Below are positions 46,402-57,032 of a stretch of 64,000 bases of DNA, in pieces. Made by a program: the position numbers and the translations under genes. The stretch is from assembly GCA_020747015.1 (NCBI GenBank), contig JAGTJM010000069.1, forward strand, positions 111,041 through 175,040. The letters run 5' to 3'. Under the pieces are notes generated by a model that was given only the letters and a program-made list of their open reading frames with translations, searched no databases and was not told the DNA's origin. Within the stretch, counting starts at the first letter, position 1. Each line of letters opens with the position of its first letter. The DNA comes from Pyrenochaeta sp. MPI-SDFR-AT-0127 (taxonomy: Eukaryota; Ascomycota; Dothideomycetes; Pleosporales; Cucurbitariaceae).

Positions 46402-49049
46402 TCACAAAAGAAAGAACTTTTCTCCCGCCGTGTCCTTGACATCTTGTGATATGATACTATTACCTTCGCTTGCAGTTTGCAAGTACTGCCACATTTGAGT
46501 GCTCAAATGGCGGACCTTCAAAGCTCCTGTGCGTTCGTAACATCCTCTGCCTTCCAAAGGTCGGAGCATAATACCATGCCCCGTGTACCAGGACCTTTGA
46601 GTTGGGGATGGCTCGTCTAACGAAAGAATGCTTTCATGCCGCTCGAAGTGCTGGCTCAAGGCAAGTATAACAAAGTAGGTGGGTTCGTCGTGGGTATCAG
46701 CTTTTACGTCTGGAAATGCATCGATGGTAATATCAGTACAGTTGAAGTTGGCGGCGCCGACAAGATCCACTATCCATCCTCCAATTTCGTTGTTCCATCT
46801 CAAAAGCCCTTGGTGAATGTAACCTTGCATTGCGATCCTCATGTCTAATAACTCAGGCTCCATGTCTCGTTTGTTCGCAACGCTTATTTGAGAATTCTGC
46901 CTTGTGACACGCCCTTGATTCTGCTTCTCCGCTTCGAAGTCTAGACTCGTCGGTTGTGGTGACATTGTACTACTACCAAATGGCGTACTTTGGCCTGAGT
47001 CGGTGTCTCGGAACCCAGTTTGGGAGTTATGCCTCGATGTCAGGAGTCCGGCTTGGGAATTGTGTCTCGATGTTGCGCTTGATTTCCTTCGCCTCTCATC
47101 AACTAGTTCTAAATCCCTACCCATAGCAGCAAGCTCTTCCTCAGCAGTCTCTGAAGGCTTTCTTGGAAGCATTGGTCGAGTGTTGTTGTCGCCAATTTTA
47201 GCAGAGAGAGGTTGGCCTATGTGATCTGTTACCCGATATACTCGATCATCATACTGTGGGCGCTCTTGAATCAGGATTCTGCCTTTCACTGATGCCCATG
47301 ACCATGATGGATTATTTTTCAAATCTTTTGGCCGCTTAGCCGTAAAACACTCGGCAACTTGCCAAGCTAACTGCTCCTCAAGAGCAAGTTCCCATAAACC
47401 AGCAACATACTCTTCCTCAAGACTATCTCGAACCAGCTTAGCGATACCCCAGACTGCTAATCGCTTATCACTTTGATCAGTGAGATCAAGGCTTGTGTAG
47501 TTCTCAACCGCCATCTTCCAGAATATTTCGGGCGAATCATCGTTTGCAGCAGATATGAGGATCGACCGACTTGCGCCAGCTTCCTGCAGTCTTCCTCTCC
47601 AATGACGATCCGTGGACGCCATCTTGTCCAGAGGGAGGGGAAGCCCTGCGGGGAGAGTCTCGCACGCGCTCATTTCTGCACAATCCCAAAATAGCTGATG
47701 TTTACTAAAATGCAGTATTCTGGGTGCAAGCATGCGTTCTTCCTTGGTGTTAGCATGTTGGTCCGCAGACTGTCACTATAAATGCTGACCTTGAAACACC
47801 CAGCCCCTGGTGTAGAGTGACCTGCTCAATAAGCCATGTTCCCACACATCTTCTCTTACTACTCTCCACGTCTTTCGTCCAAATATTGGTGAAGAGCCAT
47901 CAGCATCGAATCGCGCAGGTAAAACGTGATGCGGCCTTCGCTCGCGGAACAGACCAGTCGTGCTGTCCGCAGCATCGGCTGCCGCAATGTTGCAGAAAGA
48001 GTAACGGTAGACTTTGTGCATTAACGCACCCTCATGTTTCCAGTCGTTCGCGTCACCTTGCTGAAGAGGAAGCGTACACGGTTAGTACATGTTCAAGAGC
48101 AGTTTATGAATACTCACAATGATACAAACTGACATTAAAGATAGAAAGTCAGCTGCAGTCTTTTAAATAACTTCCACAAGTTGTACTTACGTGAATCGAT
48201 CCAAATGTAGTCAACTTCCAAAAACCTCGCTACTTCAATGGCTTGCTGGAAGTTTTTAGACAAGTCGGACCAAGGCACACCCTCACTCATAAACTTCTCC
48301 TGAGTGCTCAAACGAAGAGTATCGAGTCTTGGTTTCTTAGACAGTCCCCAGCAATGGCTCAAAGTGACATATGGTCCTTTGACTTTGTTTGCCTCTGTAT
48401 CGACGACGAGAATCGGATCTCCCCGACGCTTTCCACCGATATGAAGGAGTCTAGTTGGCACAAATTTGGTCCCAGCCCCAGCACGTTTAGGGCAATGCTT
48501 ATGCTCGATCCCACATTTTCTTATCCAGCTCTTGATCTGGTGCCCGTCATTGGCTACTGGGTTTGTACTCGCGCCGAGATCGGCAGGATTCAGAAGAGCA
48601 CCTAGTTCCTCTTCGGGAAAGCAGTAGAAGACACGTTCAGGCAAGTCAAAGGTCTGTAAATCCAGCTCTGAAGTGGTGTTGTTTGCGATCCCCAGTGCCC
48701 TTGGCACTACACGAAAAGTTACTGAAATCATAAGCTTGCTCTCCCTTGTTCGACCCAGACTTCGAACACTCCACCGGTATAAGTGTCCCAGTGGCAATTT
48801 GGTGTTGTTCTGTACGTCACCATGAAGCCATAGCTTCAACGCTTGATCACTCGACTTGTCCTTGACACAGAAATCTTCAAGGGCTGAGCGATGCTTAGAG
48901 ACATCTTCGTGTAGCAGTGTGCAAAATACACATCGCCGGTGCGCGGAGCTTGTGAGTGATGAATAGCTTGGATGATGAAAATCCCACGATACACGCGCGC
49001 GCACAATGTTCTCGCGGCAGAACCCGCAGATACTGGGCTGCGACATCAC
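46402..49049 (-). CDS. HET-domain (heterokaryon incompatibility) protein
   Basis: HET domains trigger regulated cell death in non-self recognition and in other responses. Exons 48191-49049, a microexon 48118-48128, 47790-48060 and 46402-47738; introns of 62, 57 and 51 nt; phases agree, 825 residues. N-terminus has CGFC and CVFC pairs. HET core motifs follow in order: GPYVTLSHCWG (about 230), YIWIDS-LCII-QGD (about 281-293, assembled from three exons), AAADAADSTTGLF, and RGWVFQ-ERMLAPRILHF (last junction at an aag acceptor). The C-terminal half is without known domain and contains an 11-residue tandem repeat. Convergent with the NACHT/ZZ gene. The domain is certain; any specific incompatibility function is not. 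Confidence 0.9.
47015..47085. repeat. Coding tandem repeat in the HET protein, unit 33 nt
   Basis: Two near-identical copies 33 nt apart (starting near 47018 and 47051) encode TSRHNSQAGLL and TSRHNSQTGFR. A related TRQNSQ occurs further along in the protein. Confidence 0.75.
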
Positions 49050-50028
49050 TGCGGGTAAGTCAAAGTCGATGCGGACGAAAGATGAGGATATTACAAAGAT
49101 GGGGCCAAGATTGAGGCAGAAGGGGACACCGTGGCTTACTAAGCCACAACAGGTTCACCTGCATAGACGGCGCTCAATATCATGGAGTAGGAAATAATTG
49201 TGCGCCTAGACATGGCTATAGCAAATTATAAAGTTTATGTGCTTGGTATATAAGTGATTTCTGGGGACCTGAACTGATCGGCTGGCAATAAACGAAGGAA
49301 ATGGGTAGTAAGCGAGGAGCTGAAATGGACAATTCAGGAGTTTGGAAACCCTTTTAAGCGGTCAAGAAAGTCATTGCAGATATTGGACAAGTGATGAATA
49401 ATGTGGCTAATACTATACAGAGTTATCGTGGGCTTGGGGGGCAGCTGGAGGAGAAAGGAAAAGGGAGATTGGATGCAGGAGGATCGGGTGGAGATGTAAG
49501 AAATAGCAGCCAGCATGAGCCAATGGTATGTGGGAAGTATGCTAATGGCGATGGGCTGCTCCGTTCTGATGGCCCTTGGATAGGTAGTGGAGCCCTTTGA
49601 AGAGATCTATCGATGGGGGCATAAGATGTGGTGAAACTGATATGGATCCATGCGTGGGACTGCACGACAGAACAGGAACGACACACATATCTTGAATTGG
49701 ACCGAGTTCATCAAGAAAGGCGTCGACAAAGTTGCCAAACCAGGAACGGCCAGTGGGTTCTGTATCAAAGTTCACCGGATTTGAATTAGCGTGAGATGTG
49801 ACCACGCGACCCCGCTAGGTCATGATCCTGTATGCGCGGCTGTGTCGGTGGCGACAACCTGACGACGACCAGTCCTCCAGGCTGAAAGTCTTCTTCTTTC
49901 TTCGACGCATGCCTCTAGGCTGCTGATCCTATATCCCTTTCTCCCAGACCGCGCCAGTTTCTTTCCTATACCCTCGATAGATCATTCATAGACAAAGCAG
50001 GGAACATCGTGCCTCGGAAGTCCGCATC
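49050..50028. other. Divergent intergenic region with uncertain scraps
   Basis: 980 bp. Minus-strand frames at 49542-49805 and 49334-49516 have fairly coding-like composition (for example SWFGNFVDAFLDELG) but plus frames overlap them, and no spliced gene could be built. It must contain the HET gene promoter. Confidence 0.35.
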
Positions 50029-51420
50029 ATGCCTGCGCCACTGGCCAAAGGTGAGTACCAGAACCGCCCGATAACTTCTCCATCTATGCACATTATTGTC
50101 GTGTCTTCCACGGCTTCCCCCTACGATTCCCCCCCCCCCCCCCTCTCCCCATGTATTTTGATTTCTTCTGCCAACCTGCCGGCAGGTCTCGGCCCGCGCT
50201 CTGCCTCTCCATACTCTCATCACCACCATACTCATGCCACACCGCCACGACCTAACCACCCACTCGCAACAGGTCTTATAATTGCTGCGTCCGTCATAGT
50301 CGCCGCCGGCATTGCTATCTACGAGTCCCCGCAAGTCCGACAATGGGTCGACCAGTCGCGCCGCAAGATCGCTGTTGCCTTACACTCACTGGGCGATGAG
50401 ATTCAGCCCCAACGACGTTCAAGCGAGTCTTCGGATGACTTTGAATTGAGGAAGAAGAAAAGGGAGGAACTGGTCAGGAGAAACAGGAACGAGCTGATCA
50501 GAAGAGCCAGGGAGGAGGGTATTGCAGTGGATCTGGATGAGCTGGCAAAGATTGGAAGTGAGGACTTCGAGATGGCAACGAGGCGGTCGAGGACTGATCG
50601 ATCAAAGAGCTTTGACGACATGGTGGGCAGTGACGGCATGCTCAGACAGGATACAAAGGCAACCGGCAAAGATATGTCAGAAAATGGGCTCAGGAAGCGA
50701 GGGGCTTCTGGCTTCGCTGCGGGCTCTGCGGCTGCTATGGCAGATCCATTCTCTGACGACCAAGTCCTCTTTGAGCTTGACGACGAGGAAGAGGCCCCTT
50801 CTCCAAAGCCATTTGCCTATATCGAACCAGGAACACGCGAGTCTTCCGCCACTGTGGAAGGCGATTCCGTCTCTCAAACTACCGCTCCTGCACAGCTCAT
50901 TGATTTGACTTCCAATTCCAACCATCTGGAGCCGGAGACTCGACAATTGGAATCCCACCCAAATCTTGAAGCCTCTGAGGCAGATCAGGCAGCCCAATCA
51001 TTCTACTCCTTCACGTCCTCGGCCTCTCACACGCAAGGCGCTTCGACGGCACATCCTTTCTTCGACGACAACGAGGCGGACCATATCTCCACCGGCACTT
51101 TGACTCCCCGCTCTGAACGCTCAGTCGCTACTGGCGCTTCCGTAGTCGACAGCCACGCCGACGACATCGCCATCCTCAGCATGCAAAACAGCGTGCACAA
51201 CGACACGGACCACGACGCACGCTCCGAAGTGTTCTCAGAAGGCGGCTTCACAGACGCTGGATTCTCAGAGGCTGGGTTCAGCGAACTGGGTAATGCAGAC
51301 AGGGCCGATAGACTGGGCATCATGACCCCGAGCTCTTGGACGGACGTTGGCAGTGATGACGAGGATAGCGAATGGGGCGGTGTCGCAGGACATGGCCACG
51401 TGAGCCAAATACATCAGTGA
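50029..51420 (+). CDS. Single-pass membrane protein with acidic Ser-rich tail, function unknown
   Basis: Exon 1 is 50029-50050 (MPAPLAK plus one base), exon 2 is 50273-51420; the 222-nt intron (gtgagt donor, cgcaacag acceptor) contains a run of 15 C. Spliced protein: 389 residues. Right after the start comes one transmembrane segment (LIIAASVIVAAGIAIY), then WVDQSRRKI and a basic coiled region (RKKKREELVRRNRNELIRR). Reading through the intron instead would insert an unlikely Pro/His-rich stretch before the helix. The remaining 250 residues are acidic, Ser-rich and probably disordered, with repeated FSEGGFTDAGFSEAGFSE and a DDEDSEWGG end. This resembles conserved fungal hypothetical membrane proteins; no domain name can be given. 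Confidence 0.7.
   Translation: MPAPLAKGEYQNRPITSPSMHIIVVSSTASPYDSPPPPLSPCILISSANLPAGLGPRSASPYSHHHHTHATPPRPNHPLATGLIIAASVIVAAGIAIYESPQVRQWVDQSRRKIAVALHSLGDEIQPQRRSSESSDDFELRKKKREELVRRNRNELIRRAREEGIAVDLDELAKIGSEDFEMATRRSRTDRSKSFDDMVGSDGMLRQDTKATGKDMSENGLRKRGASGFAAGSAAAMADPFSDDQVLFELDDEEEAPSPKPFAYIEPGTRESSATVEGDSVSQTTAPAQLIDLTSNSNHLEPETRQLESHPNLEASEADQAAQSFYSFTSSASHTQGASTAHPFFDDNEADHISTGTLTPRSERSVATGASVVDSHADDIAILSMQNSVHNDTDHDARSEVFSEGGFTDAGFSEAGFSELGNADRADRLGIMTPSSWTDVGSDDEDSEWGGVAGHGHVSQIHQ
50129..50143 (+). repeat. Poly-C run of 15 within an intron
   Basis: Homopolymer C tract inside the 222-nt intron of the membrane-protein gene, followed by a further C/T-rich stretch. Its length may vary or be misread. 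Confidence 0.7.
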
Positions 51421-52314
51421 TAGCATCACTTACTTGTCTTCTTCTTTTTTCCTTTTTTTGCTTTAAAAATGTCATAATAGGGAAAAGGCGCGGCGTTTGG
51501 TGGGGTTTGGCAGGCCTCAAGGGTAGCTGTTGCGTCTTGGACACATCTGGGTTTCTCAATACAGTGATATCACCATCTTCAATCAAAACTTTGCTCCAAG
51601 AGAATATTCACGATTTAGATGTCTTTGTCTGGTGCTGTCGTTGATATCAAGGTTCGGTGAATTGTATGCTCTGATATTAGTGTAGTTCTCAATACGTAAG
51701 ACTAACTCCGACTAATACAAAATAGAAAATCAATTGAAGTAGCATGGACAGATCGCAAATGACCATGACACGTACACAACATCTGCTTTTGAGCTGTTAG
51801 TATATTGTGAGCTCTACGGAGGTGATTCGTCTCGTCAAGACCAAGCATTGCGTTTTCACTAATTGAGCATCCCGTGAGTACACGTCTCCCACATTACATG
51901 TGACGAAAGGTAGACTTTCTCAACAATTGCAAAGGTGTTAGGACAAATCACGATTCATGAACCACGTCAACAGGAAACACAAACATGAAGGAATCAATAG
52001 CCATTACTCTAGACTGAAGTGGTCGGCGAGCGTCAACACCCTCAAATGTTGACCGACTCGCAGCCCCTCTATCTATTCCACTCTGTGAGGGCCATAAATG
52101 CTACGATAGCGTTCAAATGCCATGAAGACTGCCGCGCCACCCTATGAAATACCGTTCCATCGCTGCTATGAACGCCAAAGAAGCGTGCCCAAAGTTGATG
52201 CTGACCGTGAATGAAATTCTTTGAAAACCCGTTACTCATTACTCAAGACGCTTCGTACACTGCGGCTGCCGATGATGTTGGGGATGTCGAAACTTCTGAT
52301 ATACGCCAAGTCGC
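51421..52314. other. Convergent intergenic region
   Basis: 890 bp between the membrane-protein gene and CUL1. AT-rich in its first part, consistent with 3' ends. No gene recognised. Confidence 0.45.
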
Positions 52315-54888
52315 TTATGCCAGGTAGCCAAGCTCGTCACCTTCTAGACGCTCCAAGTACTCCTTCTCGAGCAGGATGTCTATGCACTTTTTGATGTCAG
52401 GAATGCGAGGCATGAATCGGTTCTTGATTTGCTGGATGGTCTCCGATACCAGTTGCTGATGCTTCATCTTCTTGCGAGACTTCATAATACGCACGATAGC
52501 CGACTGTCATAATGTCAGCAGAGTTCTGTAGGCGAAGTTGGGGGCGGGAGTACATACCTGCATGAGCAGCTTGCGGTCCTCCTCAATTGTCTTGTGTGTA
52601 TCCTCTGCCTCTGCCTTCTGTTCAGACTTTATGCCAATGTTCAAGTTCATTTTAACTTTCTTCGTCTTGAAACTCGTGTTCAGTTTGTACGTTGTTCCAG
52701 ACTCTGCCTTGCCACCCTCGGGCTGTGCGAGCAAAACCTTAGCCTTGATGAAGACATTAATGCTAGGATCTAGAGTCTCCTTGTTTAGCTTGGTGGCTTC
52801 CGCAATCTCGTCATAGGTTACAGTATCGCTGTCATTGAACAGCAACATGATGGCCATCTGATAAGTTGACACCTGGAAAGTAGGCGAAGTCTTCAGGTTG
52901 GCCACCTTGCAATAGTTGGCTTTGACTTCGCCCTTGCATAGTTGCCACAGCCAGGTCAGCTTGCGACCCTGGTGCTTGTGGTTGTAGAAGCGAGCGAAAC
53001 GATCGTAAGTCTGGACGATCAGTTGTGGCGGGGTGAACGGGGTGGTAGGTGGGTTCAACGGCCAGAAACCGGTACCGAGAATGTGATATGATGCATCAAC
53101 AGTGGACTTGAGATCTGTCTCGTCCAGATTGTTCGACTGCCACTCCTTGAAAGCCGCGTTAAGGTCTTTGGAGATTTGCATGTCTTGGAACATGCGCTGG
53201 AGCTTGTTGGTGTATTCGAAGCCGCACGCCTCCTTCAGCTTCGAGATCATGCTCGTTTCTGCATCGTCAGAGGCAGAGGTGGTCTGGACCAGACGTTTCG
53301 CCAACATGCGAGAGTAGAACTTTTGGAAGACGTCCTTGTCCTCAATATACTTGAAGACAGTCATGATCTGCGTAAGCAGCTTCTCCATGTCGTCTTCTTC
53401 GCTCATCTTTGCGCTTGAACGCTTGAGAAGGGTGTCGGTGTACTTTGCGAGCAACTCTGGTGACTTATTCGAGCCAGACTTACAGATCTTGTTCCTGTTG
53501 ACAAACTCGCGGCAAGCATTATCAAGAGATCGTACGAACTCCGACTCGCCATTGAAGGCCTTGTTGACAAGGTCTTGGTACTGTGTATGGACCTCTAGAA
53601 GAGCCTCAACGTAAATCTTCGGCTCTAGACTGTCGCCCTCTTGCGAAAGTTTGTCGACCGCATTCAAGCCTGCCTTGCGGACGTGGGTCTCAAACTGAGC
53701 GCGGAGGGGATCAAGACCTTCTGGAATGCGGGCAAGGAGTTTATACATTCGGCCCAGGTCTTCTTGCTTGTCATGGTTAAGCAGGATCTGGAACTCTTCT
53801 CGAAGAGCTTGCGAATGGTTCGTGATCAAAGACTGTTCGCAAGTTCTCATCAACGGTGACATGATCTCGTTGAGTAGGTAAAGCGGCACGCGCTCCTTCT
53901 CCTCTTCAAGACGAGCCTCAGCCTTCTTCATATACTCGACAACACTGTTCTCAGCCAGGAATTGTTTGGACTCATTGTCGTAGTACTGCGCGGTGGCCTC
54001 TAGGAATGGCTTCTCGAAGTGTTCTTTGTACACATCGAGTGTTGATTTGGAGCTATCAGCCTCGTCCAGGCCTAATGACACAAAAGAGTCCACAACGGAC
54101 TTGATGTGCGACTGCTCGATTGTCTCGCCATTTCGCTGCTTCTCAACAAGCTTGAGGACCGAGCGCATGACGCTCTCCTGTGTACCGGTGAACATGTCCT
54201 CTTTCCAGCGGACCAAGTGCAGGGTGTAGATGTCGTAAATGTTCTTCTTGCCCTCATCCATTTCGCGCTTCACCCAATGTCGGTTTAGGTACCTGAACAA
54301 GTGGTTGTTGTATTGGCCAGCTGTCGTGTACCGGTTCCACTCCTTAATGTAGAATGTGAGGAGGGCCTCATCAACATGTTGTTTTGACTCGGCCTGCACA
54401 CCCGCCAGATGTGTCTTGAGGTATTCGATGAGGTGCTGGTAAAGGTCCTCGCCAAGAAGGTGAGCGCCTCCTCGATTGTTGGCGGCGTGAAACGACGAGC
54501 CGGCGACGGCTTTCTGTGCAGTACAGAAGTTGTGGATTGCCGTGTATAGTCCCATGTACGTCTTCATGTCCATGCCTCCACGTAGGTTGGTCATGATCTT
54601 ATCGACCCCGGCCTCTAGATATTTCCACCTACATACTGTTAGCATGAGTCCAATAGGTCTGTAAATTCCCACACAGGTAGCTGCTAGCGGCCTTGCAGAT
54701 CGATGCTAGATACATTTGCGCCACTTGGTAGAGCTATCTTCCAGACACCGAAGATGTCGAAGCTATCTCGGCTAGTGCACCCGATGCTATGCTATGGAGC
54801 ACTTTCAGAATGCGGATGAAGCACGGTGGTGTACTTACGTAGCATTGACATCGTCCTTTGCAGGAACAGGCGGCATAGTGGTGGCCAT
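52315..54888 (-). CDS. CUL1: Cullin 1 (SCF ubiquitin ligase scaffold)
   Basis: Scaffold of SCF E3 ligases (with Skp1, Rbx1 and F-box proteins) in nucleus and cytosol. Exons 54839-54888, 52558-54628 and 52315-52503; introns of 210 and 54 nt; 769 residues, the normal length for Cul1. Starts [13 protein letters not shown]; the spliced [13 protein letters not shown] begins the first cullin repeat, followed by [12 protein letters not shown]. The middle holds [10 protein letters not shown] and the cullin homology part with [32 protein letters not shown] and [12 protein letters not shown]. The last exon encodes the winged-helix end with [13 protein letters not shown], where Lys715 is the expected neddylation site, and ends [15 protein letters not shown], typical of Cul1. 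A second ATG four codons in is possible as start. Confidence 0.96.
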
Positions 54889-56130
54889 GGTGGGATGTGT
54901 CGTCGCGTGCTCTGGGGCACTTTTCGGGGGCGACTTTTTGCGCGTGAGGAACTTTATTTTCGGAGACGTCTTGTATCCCGACTTCGACTCGACTCCAGCA
55001 GCAGCGGGCGCGGTGGTTGCGAGTGGTTGAGTGTTGCTGATCTAGAAGGCGAGAGTGCGGGCGGCTGCGTGCAGTGGATCGACGGCGGTGCGGGCGAATG
55101 CTGTAAGCAGTGCTGAGCACTCGAATTCTGTGGGCCGTGGCGTGCGTACTTTCCCTTCAACCACAAGCACACAGAGAAGGTAAAAGAACCAGGGACGAGG
55201 TGAAGGTGCCTGGACGAGATGCGGCGAGGTTTTGTGAATCACGTCGATGGTTCAGGTTCAGGCAGCACCGAGCTTGGGCGGCTTGGCAGTGGACTGTCCC
55301 ATTCACTTCAGCCTTACACTAACCCACACTGACTAGAGGAATCACAGTCATCTGGACATCCATGAAGCAGCTTGTGCATTCTTCATCCGAACTCAATGCT
55401 GCACTCAGTGGCGAGTAAGAAAACCATAGATGCATGATACGCCTTCGAGATACGCGGTTGCCTTTCGACTGGGAACCCGCTCTAACACTATATTAATGAA
55501 TCTTGAAAGTTCCGGTGAGGCTGCAACTGAATAGGCACACCTCCGCCCTTCACATCTCCAGGACTAATGTGTCAGCTGAATGGTTAAACCCAAGAGAGCG
55601 ATCAAAAGATGGAGAGTGGCGCCTCGGATACTCGCCTGGAACCAGTGGGACACGATGACACTCCGTTCCTAGTAAGCCTTGCAGCCGCTGAGCAGGACCC
55701 GTCTCCAGGACTCGAGTCACTATGTCAAAATCTCTCTGCTTCTTACAAACACAAAGTAGCAATTCTACCATCGCTAAATGGTGCAAGGATAACCCACACA
55801 TGTCGGCTTTGATTTCGGAACACTGCCTATGACGTCTTTCCGAAGTACTAAGTAACAGGGTCTCTCTCCTCTATCTCACCGTGCGCCAATCCATGATGGA
55901 GCTGTTACCACAACACCTTTCGTTCTCATTCTTCTCAGCATCCTTCAATACCTCTCCCATAGAAAGATTTTGTCTTTTTGAAGCTAGCGTACAATTCACT
56001 CCCTTTGCCACTGATATGTTTTATTCAACTTCAACTCATTAATTGAAGCAACAAACATTCTCGACTCTCACGGCGATATACTCACGACACGTGATACTAT
56101 CACGCATTCTTCCAAACTACATCACAAAAA
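54889..56130. other. Divergent intergenic region
   Basis: 1.24 kb between CUL1 and the cupin gene. A 67-codon plus frame at 55609-55812 starts MESGASDTRLEPV and looks somewhat coding-like but has no domain and a competing minus frame; it is left uncalled. The CUL1 and cupin promoters lie here. Confidence 0.45.
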
Positions 56131-56712
56131 ATGCCGTCTCTGCATTTAACACCACTGTCTTCTCTTCGCGTCAGCACCCACTACATTCCTTCCCACTCCC
56201 TCCTTCCCAACACAACACCCCATAACCACCCACTCTTCATCTACCACTCTGCTTTCCCCGCCGCAACGCCTCCTTTAGCAATCGAGTCGCACCTTCCAAA
56301 CAACGGCGTGTCTCCCCAATGGCGGTATACCATGTACTCGCAAACACATTACCACTCGACGACTCATGAGGTACTCTGCGTCTTCAATGGCCGAGCAAAG
56401 CTGCTCTTTGGCGGCGAGAAGAACCCAGACAAGGTCGAGGCTGAAGTCAAGGCTGGGGATGCTATCGTCGTTCCTGCGGGGGTGGGGCACAGGCTGCTTG
56501 AGGACGTGGAAGGCGAGTTCCATATGGTAGGCAGTTATCCAAAGGGGTGTAGCTGGGATATGTGTTATGGGAAGCATGGAGAGGAATCAAAGGCAGAGGC
56601 GGTTGGGAAGGTGCAGTGGTTTGAGAAGGACCCGCTCTACGGAGATGATGGGCCAGTTCTTTGGAGCAAGGCAGAGCTCGAGAAGAGGAGTAGCAGCAAG
56701 AGTGAGCTGTGA
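56131..56712 (+). CDS. YjlB-type cupin domain protein
   Basis: 193-residue single-domain cupin (beta-barrel), a family of metal-binding enzymes and sugar-binding proteins. Motif 1 is visible in THYHSTTHEVLCVFNGRAKLLFGG (HxH, then HE six residues after the first His), and motif 2 in AGDAIVVPAGVGHRLL. The PLAIESHLPNNGVSPQWRYTMYS segment matches the YjlB group of uncharacterised cupins. No intron. The ATG at 56131 is preceded by an A-rich leader; the first 20 residues are weakly conserved. Reaction unknown. Confidence 0.85.
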   Translation: MPSLHLTPLSSLRVSTHYIPSHSLLPNTTPHNHPLFIYHSAFPAATPPLAIESHLPNNGVSPQWRYTMYSQTHYHSTTHEVLCVFNGRAKLLFGGEKNPDKVEAEVKAGDAIVVPAGVGHRLLEDVEGEFHMVGSYPKGCSWDMCYGKHGEESKAEAVGKVQWFEKDPLYGDDGPVLWSKAELEKRSSSKSEL

Positions 56713-57032
56713 GGCTCGTTGAATCTAAGATGCGGATGCACTTAGATTGCCTCTGGCAAGGCTGCTTCAGAAGCATTGGGGCAATCATGAATTCAAGTAG
56801 TTCGTGATTATGTTCTACACAGCCGTCATAGGCTAGACTTACATCATAGTCGTACAAAGCATCATGCATTCATGAGCATGAAATACATGCGTCGCCCCAG
56901 CCTAACACAAATCGACTATCCAACTGTTCCTGACCCATGGTATCATATCGTACACATACAAACGCCAACAAGCCCATGCAACTCAAAAATGGCCAGCCCA
57001 ACAAGTCCTAACCTAGATTTTGGGTGGGGATC
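56713..57032. other. Convergent intergenic spacer
   Basis: 320 bp between convergent genes; no feature recognised. Confidence 0.5.

Noticed and set aside
49334..49805. Possible small minus-strand gene between HET and membrane protein genes
   Set aside because: Two short frames look coding-like but could not be joined with consistent phases; left as an uncertain scrap.
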